Below, one piece after another: positions 44,008 through 53,722 of a stretch of DNA of 64,000 bases. A program made the translations under genes and the position numbers. The notes under the pieces were generated by a model, which saw only the letters and a list, made by a program, of their open reading frames with translations, did no database searches and had not been told where the DNA came from. Source of the stretch: Thelonectria olida (Eukaryota; Ascomycota; Sordariomycetes; Hypocreales; Nectriaceae); contig JAGPYM010000023.1 of assembly GCA_020736575.1 (NCBI GenBank), forward strand, positions 124,001-188,000, written 5' to 3'. Numbering within the stretch: position 1 is the stretch's first letter; the number at the start of each line of letters is the position of its first letter.

Positions 44008-44859
44008 GAGCATATGCGGCCTAAAAGACGCCCCCGTGGTCCTCTACCACCTCAATTGCAGCAGCCTTTGGTCCAACACCAACACCTGAAGCCGCCTGTC
44101 AACGCCGACACCAACCGTCCAGTCGAGCCCTAGTAGTAGCCTCCTGCTGGGAACCAGAGAGAGAACTATCCACTCAGCCTGGCAACACCAACGCTGGTAT
44201 CTGCCGCTGTTAAGCCTACTGAACCTCCTACACTCAGGATATCTTCCGCGACTATTGGAAGGAACATCTTGATAGGCACCAAGAAGCCAGCCGAGCTCTC
44301 AAAGCGGGACCCGACCAGCCTTGTCGAGCGTCTGATAAATAGCAGCACCTTTCCGTTCGATGGTCGAGTTCAGTGCAGTTCCCGGATGTTTACAACTCCT
44401 AGAGAGGTACCTTTGGTAGCTCTGCCTATGTGCTTTTCGGAAGGATGTCTTCTCCTATATCAAGTCAATTCTACATCTAGAGCATATGGAGGCTGCTTTG
44501 ACCGGAGAGATCACGCTATGTTACTGTACAATGACTATATCAACTGTAGTAGATTGGATTTTCTGCCCATTTTACGAAAACGAAATGTACCTGACGTGTC
44601 AGTCCGCGTCCTCCATAGCCTATATTCTGACAATTCAGTCAGCGCTCGCACTAAGCCTTCACTAGGTCATCGCCTCATCGACTTGGCTATCCGGATGAAA
44701 TCTCCTTGCGGACTGACGAACCTGGCCAGCAGTCCTACTAGGAGTTATTCGATATAACATCTGGCATGGGTACAATCCAAAAGCAGCTTTAGGGTGGCGA
44801 CAAGGGCTTCTAGACAGATCTGAGCTACCGAAGGCCACAACCTTCTATATTAGATGATC
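44008..44859. other. Stretch without a recognised gene
   Basis: Contains one plus ORF (44269-44757, 162 codons) without a recognisable domain, signal peptide or family motif. Probably non-coding. Confidence 0.5.
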
Positions 44860-45664
44860 AATACCAATGAGCCATTAACAATATGTAGTACAACCCTTCT
44901 TGCGTCTGGGTAATCAACGAAGCGGCGAGGCGGTGAGAAGATGGACATGAGCTCGAGATTGAATAGAACAACCCGGTTCATTTCCTCCGCTTGCAGTTGC
45001 ATTCCATGCACCTCATAGGACGTCCATAAGATTGATATCCAATGGCTTCCACAGCACTCTCTGGCTTGATAATGTCATCACGAATGATTGACTACGGTAT
45101 CATCACCTCTAATAACAGTGAGGAACTTGGGCGATTGTGATGGACCTCCCTGCGACGATTGTGATGATTGTGACTGTGACTGTTGTGCCTGTGAAGCTTT
45201 CTTTGAGGGAGATTTGAACATAGACCTCATTGCTGCGAAGCCGCCAGCTTGGGATGGGCCAGGTTCGGTTTTAGAGGAGGAGACTGCGTTAGAAGCAGGT
45301 ACAGGTGGCGTGCTCTTGTCCGGAAACGTTCAAGAGTCGGGAATGACGATGAAAATATAGTCCTTCTCATCAGCTGCAGGGGCAGCCACCATAAGACTAT
45401 GGTAAGCAGGCGAACCTTTGGACTTAGCTTTAACGTTATAGCCGTGAGCTTAAAATAGCCTGGTAGCTTGTCTAGTTCGAGCTGAGAGGACCCAATGGCT
45501 GCGGACAGCTTGCGATACTGTATCCCAGTCTTTGATGATTGAATGGCTGCTGCGAGACGAGGAATCGTCCATTGGCAAGGTTGGGTCTTCGGGACAGGAT
45601 ATTTCCGATATGCTAGCATCGGTTGCGTAACTGAATAAATCGCTTTGAGATGCCATTTGAGCAA
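44860..45664 (-). pseudogene. Mosaic with an inverted partial copy of the Helitron-side gene at 62-63.6 kb
   Basis: 45430-45110 on the minus strand is closely similar to 63023-63310 on the plus strand. Both encode HSLMVAA.AADEKDY.FIV.P, FPDKSTPPVPASN and QAGGFAAMRSMFKSPSKK, then a Gln/Ser repeat. Here a TGA replaces the Trp codon after PDS. Upstream (45664-45450) it is joined to a different start, MASQSDLFSYATDASISEI, absent from the other copy. Downstream the sequences diverge after the Gln/Ser repeat. It is a broken, rearranged copy. Confidence 0.78.
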
Positions 45665-45861
45665 TGGTTTTGAGTGGCATCAAGGGCGATGCGGATATGC
45701 CAAACCAAGACCCAAGCGAAAAAGGGGGAGGGCGTGGGGAAATCGGGAAATGAGAGGGACGGTTGGGGAAGGGATTGTGGGAGGTACAGATACTTCGGTG
45801 CAAGAGGATGCCATTAATACCGAGAAAGTACAACTACCTCACCCAATTTTCACCAGCGGTC

Positions 45862-46000
45862 TTGGCATCTATCTACATTTCGTCTATCTACCGGACTTCC
45901 AGGTAGATAGATAGATGACCCACATGTCTGTGGTAGATAGATAGATATAGATCTACATCTATCTACATCTACATTTCATCTACATCGGTAGATAGATTCG
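45862..46000. repeat. GATA/TATC microsatellite with inverted arms
   Basis: Runs of TAGATAGATAGAT and ATCTATCTACATC alternate in both orientations, so the stretch can fold into hairpins. It forms the right-hand break of the erythromycin-esterase-like remnant. Confidence 0.85.
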
Positions 46001-46434
46001 CCATATGGGCCATATGCCTCCTTGCATAGCTGTCCGATGTTCAATTCGCCCCGCGACCAGCCCATGCTTGTCGCACGGGCATTGCCAACGTGGCTGTTGT
46101 GTGCCCAGACAATGGCTTTGGAATCATCGCCGTGATGTTTCAGGATGCGCACAAGCGTTTGAAACATGTGCGTATCTCGGAGATTCCACGACTCGGCCTG
46201 GCCAGAGTACATGGCTCTGTAGTACCGTTCCGCGTCTGTGGATGCAGTCAGTATTCCCGGAGACTAGGCTACCGATGCTGTTCGCTATGTCAATTTCCGG
46301 GAGCCATCACCGAGAAGCAGAACCCTGCAGTCACTGAAGCTGTCGAGATATGGTTTTATAGCGTCAAAGTCTTCCGAGAAGGATGAAAATGGTATTACGT
46401 TAGCCCTCAGCAGCTCAACTGTAGATGAGGACAT
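45990..46434 (-). pseudogene. Erythromycin-esterase-like protein, internally deleted
   Basis: From an ATG at 46434 the N-terminal block reads VIPFSSFSEDFDAIKPYLDS and CRVLLLGDGSRK (family: LIGEASHG-like). It then breaks with stops near 46300 and resumes with AMYSGQAESWNLRDTHMFQT, AIVWAHNSHVGNARATSMGW and GELNIGQLCKEAYGPY. The latter carries the conserved WAHNxH of the Erythro_esteras domain. About 200 internal residues and the C-terminus are missing; the frame ends in the GATA repeat. Confidence 0.82.
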
Positions 46435-46761
46435 GGTATTCGTAGTTTTGAAGGTTGGAATATTGTTGGGAATGATATATGGTCCAAGTCAGAGCGAGTT
46501 CTGAAAACCGTTGAATCTTCATGTCATGGCGCTGCGCGGTGCAGCTACGTATACATGTATTATCGTTAAGTTGTGGTGAATATTCTACGAACCTTATTTG
46601 ATGCCGTTACTGGGGCATGATGTTAGTTGCGGAAGTGATTATGCTACCTTACGTGACAGTTATGTCAGCGTTGCTCATGCAGAGGACATCAATCAATCAA
46701 TTTATTACGCCCGGCTCTACTGTCGCTCATTTTTGCTCACCTGTTATTCACTCCTTTCAAA

Positions 46762-47961
46762 ATGCATTCTCTTCTTCCCCTTGCTTCCCTGCTCCTTGCG
46801 TCGTCGGCCACTGCACTCAAGGTCCCCGACAACCTCGAGACATTTTTCAAGGACCTCAAGACCAAGGGCGAATGTTCCGACAAGCTGGCTGGCGGATTTT
46901 ACAACACCGAGTTTGATAATGGCAGTAAGTCACTACTACTTCACATCACCTCTTATGCTTGGGAGACTGTACTGATCATCGGCATCTAGATACTGCCTAC
47001 TGCGGAGACCATCTCGAAGACTACGGCATAGTCTATCTTCAGGCCAATAAAGGACGCTTCTCCAACATGGATATTGACTGCGACGGCGAGCAGGGCGGTC
47101 CCCAGGATGATGGACGGTGCGACGTGACGACGACGACCCAGGAGAGAACGAGCGTCAAGGCTACCATCCAGTCGTACAACGCGGGAATCAGTGACTTGAA
47201 CCCCCATGTGCACTCTTACGTCGTCTTTGGAAACGATGGCTTCAACGACCCTTACAGCTTTGACCCTCGCGAATGGGGCGTTCACCAGACCAGCGTCATG
47301 GCTGTGGTCTGTGGTGACCAGATGGTAAGCTACCTCACCAATATACTCTGGTTGTATGCATAATAACATTCCTCAACCAGTTCTACGGTATCTGGGGCGA
47401 CGTAAACGGCGGCGATAGCCCCCGACCCAGCGTCGGAGAAGTCTCCCTGTCTCTAGCGACCGCGTGTTACGGCAAGAACATGTCGTCCAGCGACGGCGAC
47501 GGCACCAGTCACAACGCAGAGGACGTTCTATACCTTGCCTTTATCGGAGAAGACGCCGTTCCAGGTGCCAATGGAGCGGACTGGGATGCCGAAACTTCAC
47601 CGACTTCCATTCCAGCATTTCCTCCCTGGGCAACAAGCTCGTCAAGCGTATTGGAAACCCCAACACTGCCGAGGCCATTAAGCCTATCCTTGACGTGAGT
47701 AAGGAGACCTGCTCATGGCTCCAGCACTGCAAAGGTATGTTCGCGTGGAGTTTCCCTTGCACAGAAGTGGACATGTCCTACGTCAAGGGCGCCTACTTCG
47801 CGCACCGTGTTTCATGTCTATCAGAGAGACTTTGGCTTAAATATATTGCGGATAACTAAGCACTGAAACTTCATTTATAGGAGCCTCATGCGAATCTGCC
47901 AATGACTGCGCCGACAGCCTGACCTGCACCAACGGCAAATGTGCCGAGCGAACATCCTAAG
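46762..47961 (+). pseudogene. GH75 chitosanase, frameshifted
   Basis: Secreted enzyme family that hydrolyses chitosan. Exons 46762-46924, 46990-47324, 47381-47734 and 47881-47961. The signal peptide MHSLLPLASLLLASSATALK leads into FNTEFDNGNTAYC-type sequence, then YGIVYLQANKGRFSNMDIDC, DGEQGGPQDDGRC, VMAVVCGDQM and FYGIWGDVNGGD, which carry the conserved acidic residues. At about 47587 a single base is missing: WDAETS continues in one frame, while DFHSSISSLGNKLVKRIGNP lies in the next. In frame it therefore ends early at 47698. A C-terminal Cys motif, SCESANDCADSLTCTNGKC, is preserved in the last exon. The spliced length of the third exon is one base short of that needed for the fourth. Confidence 0.88.
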
Positions 47962-48279
47962 CTCCAGCAACTCTGCATTAACTTTCGAGGAACACTTTTC
48001 TAAAACCTTGGCTCCAAAGCTTTTACTTCTTGGGTAAGAGCTTCTGAAATATGATACCAAAGTTCGTGGGAACTTAGTAGCAAGCTGTCACACTGGCTGA
48101 GGTTCTCTTGGGCGGAGCATCTGTAACAAATAGGTAGTAAGAATATAAGAATAGATATCGCTTCTTGATGAAACGAAAAGGTTATCAGTTGTGTTAAAAG
48201 GTCTAAGTTGCCTACGTTTGAGAGGAGCACAGCTCCTTACATAGTACCCACATCCCAGCCACCAGCAGATCGGACCATC

Positions 48280-48828
48280 TTAGTCATACGGTCTCAACAC
48301 TCCCACTCGAGCTGCTGTTGGACTTGATGTGCACGCCTGTTGAGTCTCGTTACATCTTCGTCTTTGGCGCGGGCATTGCTCTCCCGAAACGTCTTGGAAG
48401 GCGCCGTGAGAGAACTTAGAAGGCGAGAGTGACGACCTCGGCACAGCCATTGCTGCCATGACCTCCTCCAACTCTTGCTCTTGTGAGGAGTATATAGGGT
48501 GAACTCCATGATCGGTCAAATGCTGTTCGAAACCGCGGTTATAGGGGGTCGTCGACTTCTTGGTCGTGGTCGTTCCTGAGGTTGTTGGGAGAGTTGTTGG
48601 GAGAGTTGTTGGATCGGTGGACTTGGTCGCTCGGCTTCGCGAAGAGGAGTTCATGGCGCCGGCGTGTTGGTGGCTGCTTTTCGCGGGAGGATACGCTCGA
48701 AGATCACGCAAATCTGGACCACCGCGTTTCGCAAATCGAGCAAGCTCTCTAGTGGCGGCGGGCGTAAGGTTTGGGCAAGCTCGTCGGAGGCGAAGGACAG
48801 GAAGGTTGAGTACAGGGACGCCTTTCAA
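48280..48828 (-). pseudogene. DUF7924-like protein, N-terminal remnant
   Basis: Contains FAKRGGPDLRDLRAYPPA, a Ser/Thr-rich linker, YNRGFEQHLTDHGVHP and AVPRSSLSPSKFSHGAFQ. This order of motifs is typical of the N-terminus of fungal DUF7924 proteins, common in accessory DNA. The larger C-terminal domain is missing and the tail is frameshifted. Family assignment is from pattern memory. Function unknown. Confidence 0.6.
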
Positions 48829-49086
48829 CGGTTTCCGAATTTGGCTGCAGGATTTGTACAGCCAATCCCATCTCCGAACTGTTTACACGGCCACTTGTTT
48901 TGTTTCCATGAACGTACGTGTGAGATCACCATATCGCATTCTGACTGTTTCTCATCACGGCCCATCTTACAAGATAATTCTATCTTGAGTGATTATAACA
49001 TTGCCATAAGCATAGTTAGGCGAACGGAAAAATCACTCATCTCTAGGGTAAAAATGAACCGTTTAAATTCCAATCTCAAACTCATT

Positions 49087-52000
49087 CTATACGGATAAAT
49101 TGGCCTCAAATGCTGCAACAACTTTAGCACCAAGATCCCACTTTCCACCCAAATATTTTCCGAGTCCGGTTGCTCTTGCCACCTGGCCTCGTACAGAGTG
49201 ATTCCTTCCACATCCTGCTTCGAGATCAATCGCTCAAATTTGAATTCACCCCGAGCCTGGTGGTGTCTCGCTTCATAGTTGGCTATGGCCCCCGTACCGA
49301 TATCCTTTTTCTTCACCCAGCTGTTGTCGCTCTCGGGGTAGCCCTTCCACTTGACTTTGTACCACGCTCCCCTTCCGATTCGCCCCTTGGCGACTAAACG
49401 CTCAACTTCGAATTCGGTGCCTTCTTGGTCGAGAGGAAGGGGCTTATCGTGATGCTCTTGCTGAGGGACTCCGCTGACGAGTTGTTCATTGTTACTTGTA
49501 TGAGCGGCTGTGGTTCCGGCCTCAGCACCTTCACTAACTTGATCAGCTAGTTTTTCTTGGGATGACACATCAGTATCTATAGAATTCGTGGTGCTAGCCG
49601 CACTCCTTTCTTCTGTAATGTCTGACACAGTAGACAAAGAGTCATGGAGAGCCCCTATAGAAGTGGTAAGAATCAGCTAGTATATCAATCTCAAAGAGGC
49701 CATCCTACCTTGATTCTCACAGAGGGTGTCTGCTGTTGCCTCTAATGGACCGTTGGCAGCTGTGCAGCCCACGAGCGTATCACTCGACCACGTTTCCGGT
49801 AGGGACATGGTCGGATCGATTACTTCCTCTGACAGGACGGACGATAGTGGGGTGCTGTAACCGGACGACGCGGCATCTTCAAAGTCGGTAGTGCCTGAGC
49901 TGCTGCGGGAAGGCACAAGCTCTTGAGAATGACCCGGAAACCTAGGAGATAGCTGCCTCTTTACACCGTCTAGATAGGTGTTGTGGAAGGTATGTTGGGT
50001 TTGAACGACAGCCATGCTGTCGTTTTCTTTAGAGTTTTTGCGACACTGTTGTGCTTTCTTCCTCTTCGAGGGTGGGATATCGTCGCTGTCGTATCTCGGT
50101 CTTTTTATCTTAGTATCGTTACTGCGCTCGACACCAAAAGCATCTTGAAGATGGAATTGCAGATCCAACACCGACTCGAACTTTCTTGGACAGTGGGGAT
50201 GCGTGTGTGGGCAGGTTACGGGCATAGGTGCATTTTCGAGCTCTCGAATATGGGTTTGGATGTGATCGAGCCATGTCCATCGTTTCTTAAATTGGTACAT
50301 CCGTACCGAAGCTAGCATTCGATCGTCTCCGAGGCAGAAAGGGCAGTATCCGGCCCTCGCAAGAACCCCTCCATATGTGAGAGGATCGCACCAGATCGGA
50401 AGGCTCTCTGGGTTATCTAAGTGGTGTTGGCAGTGTGCTCCCAGTTCCGATACCGCAGAACCATTCGTTGCAGAGGAAGCATAGCTCGGCAAAGCCATCG
50501 ACCTTCCCAGCGGTTGTTCTGTGGCATTCGTATACATGTCGCCAGTCATAAGAAGAGCCGTTGTTGTCCTGTCCGCAGTGGCACTTGTCCAGCTCTAACC
50601 CCAGCCGATACTCCACGCTGCAACGCTTCTGATAAAGAGCTAGCATGTCATGGAGCACAGCAAGGCCCGCAGGGCTTCGTAGCTTGTCGACCAGGAAGAG
50701 GTTTTGCGCCAGACGGTCTCTTTCTGGCATCAGGAATCGGACACGATCGAATATCGCCCTGTGGTATCCTGGCGGATCATCGTGCTTGACTGGCTGATTC
50801 TTTTGCCACTTTCGCAATGCTCGGCAACGAGTTTCCGTTTCTCCGCATAAAGCTTCTTACGCTCTAAGGGTTTTTTATCGGCAGTATCCCGTAGTGCGAG
50901 GAGCTCTCGATTGATGCGCGTAATTTCAGAACTGGTATCACAGTCATATTGCTGTTTGGCTGGCAGGCACTGCCAAAGACTTGGGTTTCGGGGTATCGTT
51001 AGCCCACGAAAGAGATCAAGGACTCGAGTACGCCTCTCCTGGCCGTGGTAGGCTGCCTGGCCATCTGCGCCATTTCGAGGCAAGTAATGCGCTGGAACTG
51101 TATTTGGGTCAGTGTGTCCAGCATAGACCATCCGTGTAGCTTCTGATTCAAACTGATCTATTGAGCGGGCCAGGTTAGCGGCGGAGAACTTGGGGGAAGC
51201 AATATGTACGTACTCATCAGGTAAAGACCCTCTGCCCGAATATCATGATGCCTCGGCGGTGTCGGGTATCCTGCCCGTAGACCCAACGATCGTAATCGGT
51301 GACTGAAGGCACCAGCAGTTTCGATATCCTCACTTGAATGACTTCGAAAGAATGGCGTCTCAAGAAGATGGTCCTTCCATTGTATAACCCACATCTCATC
51401 TTCTGGTGGCACAATTGTGAGGAGGTCATCAATGGTTTTGTAGTCCCTGAAAGCTCCGTACGCCAGAAGTCTGGCTAGGAAAGGAAGCATAGGGTTGAAG
51501 CAGAGCAATCCAGGCCCAATTCCTTCGTATAAGGCGTGTTGAGGCCTGTGATATTGAAGATCAGAATAAGAATCCAAGAGCTAAGTGATAGATCTTACCT
51601 TTCGTCAGGCGTGCTTGTCATGTTTTTGGCATCTCGGGTCAGTTGAATGGCGAACTCAGGTGCCCCTACCTCATTAATGAATGCCACGAATGTGAGATCC
51701 TTGAACGCGGGTTAGCGTGTGCTTAGGCTGTCGAATAGAACGCAATGTCGTTACCTTAAAGTAGAGGCCTCGGCCGGTGTCCGCGCGACAGCTAGACTCG
51801 ATATACTCCCCAATTCGGGAAGAAGAATAGGCATTTCCAAGTAAGAGGCCCCAATCATCGACAGGCGTTGCTGGGCGTTTGTGGTCGACCCAATCGGCCG
51901 CCCAGAGCTGTCTTGCGTAGTTTAACATGACATTTTTTCCAGCAAACCTACGCCGCCTTTTGTGTTTTGGCATGCGCATTTCTTCTGCAAGAGGTCCCTT

Positions 52001-52417
52001 AATGAACTAATAACGAAATTAACATTTTGACATTTACTGACACGTCAATATTAAGAATACTTGCCTCCGTCACAGACTGTGCTATGCCACGCGGTATCGA
52101 CTCCTTGGGGTTGGCTCGCTGCCAGGCTGCCGTGAATGTGTTCCAGTATTTCCGCACAGTTTCCCACCCAGGAACATCAAGTTCACGGTTTTCAGCATCT
52201 TGACCATCAATGCTGTAGGCCACCTTCCTCATAAAGTCTTTCAGAGACTCCAAGTCATGTGCCGAAGCTGTGATTTGAACCCTCTGGTATCTATTAACAT
52301 GAGTCAGTTAAACATTAAGACGTAAGAGTAATATGAATACACTAACCCGAGCCAAAAGTCCATCATCTTCTTATAATTCCGTTCTACCGCGGGCTGAAGC
52401 GGCCTATGACTCGCCAT
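49087..52417 (-). pseudogene. Tyrosine recombinase of the DUF3435 (Starship captain) family with zinc-finger-like and chromodomain C-terminus, decayed
   Basis: Seven exons on the minus strand: 52417-52347, 52290-52065, 52006-51755, 51699-51599, 51545-51214, 51157-49709 and 49654-49087. The second intron is GC-AG. Spliced, the core reads MDFWLGYQRVQITASAHDLE, TVRKYWNTFTAAWQRANPK, SSRIGEYIESSCRAD (catalytic Arg), QLTRDAKNM, HHDIRAEGLYLM (H-x-x-R) and AGHTDPNTVPAHYLP (His and nucleophile Tyr). Then come Cys/His-rich modules (CHCGQDNN, CFLCNEWF, CDPLTYGGVLARAGYCPFC, CPHTHPHCPRKF) and a nuclear-type basic linker. After an intron, two chromodomain-like units follow, VERLVAKGRIGRGAWYKVKW and FERLISKQDVEGITLYEARW. 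Three single-base frameshifts (about 50820, 50440-50465, 49150-49165) inactivate it; the original end was near 49087. Confidence 0.85.
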
Positions 52418-53144
52418 TCACAATATCGCTCTCTTTCACCGCGCTCCTTTCGCAGCCCAGGCGCAGAGAGTCAGTAGCACTCTTAGCTTTTCCCATTAGA
52501 TAGAGTTAAGTTGGTGATAAGGTAAGGGAAAAAAGTAATGGGGGGGTAGAATGGTCTTGGCACCTTTGGTTTAAAGATTTGGGTGTAAATACCACGGCGA
52601 GTTCTGAGGACAAATGAATGGGGTGAAGTCGAGTCTAAATACCAGCCAGAGGTCTGGGCGCGAATAGGAGGAAGGTATTCCACAGGTGTACGTAGATTGC
52701 GATGCGGTCAGTTACTAGGAACGAGAAGCCTTGCACCGGAGCCCATTGCTTCCAGACACGAAAGGATTCAATCATAGCCAAGTTCCGGGACTTTTGCCAA
52801 AGGATCAAAAATTGGGATCCCAGTCCCAAAAGGGGACCCAAGGCCGACTCCTTAGTTGCCATGACGCTTGTGAGAGTCGGACGGGGTGGCCGACAAGACT
52901 CAGAGGTTGAGGGCCCAGAAATGGGAACAAGAGCGGCCACTAAGCTGCTGCTCTGTACCTGAGGTGCAGGCTCAGGTACAGCAATCTGGCATCGTAATTT
53001 TGTCTAAAAATGGACCAAGCAGAGTACATCCGCATGGCGTTTAAACCCCTCTGAACGACATTTGGCAGCCACCAAATTGCTTAGTATTATGGCCAAAGGC
53101 AGTCTACTATAAATAGCACTAGAGGTCAATTTCTTGCCCCCCCC

Positions 53145-53171
53145 TTCCCGCCCCCCGGGGGGGGCGGGGAA
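53145..53171. repeat. GC-rich palindrome
   Basis: TTCCCGCCCC pairs with GGGGCGGGGAA across a C6G8 centre; a strong hairpin. Confidence 0.8.
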
Positions 53172-53192
53172 AGGTCCTGAAAAAGGGAGCCC

Positions 53193-53307
53193 TGTGCCTT
53201 TCGGTACGAAAGGTCTTCTTAAGCTCTGGGATTTTTCACCCCCGAAATTTGGCCCCCACCCTTGCAAAATGTGCCTTTCGGTACGAAAGGTCTTCTTAAG
53301 CTCTGGG
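53193..53307. repeat. Two 38-bp direct repeats with internal hairpin
   Basis: Copies at 53193-53230 and 53270-53307, identical (TGTGCCTTTCGGTACGAAAG...). Period 77 bp. Each contains CCTTTCG-GTA-CGAAAGG, a stem-loop. No coding sense. Confidence 0.88.
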
Positions 53308-53494
53308 GTTTTTCAACCCCCTGGCAAAATTACCGGATTAAGTGATTACCCGATTAGTAAGCGCAACTGCACCTCCTGTTGGTCCGGATTAACCCCATCC
53401 GAATGGCCCCCAGAGGTGCCAATCTTCTCTTCCTCATTTGGCAATGCGCACATGTGAACTCTCATTCGCTCTCTGAGGGTTTCCTGTTAAGAGA

Positions 53495-53533
53495 CACGTG
53501 AAATGCACGTGAAATGCACGTGCAATGCACGTG
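53495..53533. promoter_or_regulatory. Four CACGTG palindromes at 11-bp spacing
   Basis: CACGTG at 53495, 53506, 53517 and 53528, separated by AAATG/CAATG linkers. CACGTG is the classic bHLH (E-box) site. It lies 190 bp beyond the 3' end of the RepHel ORF. Part of it also forms CACGTGCA-T-TGCACGTG, a perfect hairpin. Confidence 0.55.
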
Positions 53534-53722
53534 GGAACTCGGTTTGTGATAGCATTATTGCTCTTGTCTTTATATATTTTATGAGATTTTCTCTTGTGCT
53601 TGAGTTAGGTGTAATGTATTAAGTTGATTTGGATCTAAGTTAACTAGTTAACTATGGTTTTCTATCCTTCTACCTACTTCTACTTATATATAAGAAACCT
53701 ATTAATCTAAATTACATTACTG

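Larger units (their letters stand above)
52418..53722. other. Non-coding stretch between the recombinase and the Helitron gene
   Basis: Holds the hairpin and repeat structures listed separately (53145-53307, 53495-53533). No ORF with a recognisable domain. It should contain the upstream boundary of any element led by the recombinase and the 3' end of the Helitron, but neither is identified. Confidence 0.5.

Noticed and set aside
44269..44757. 162-codon ORF as a gene
   Set aside because: No recognisable motif, signal or intron structure; likely chance.
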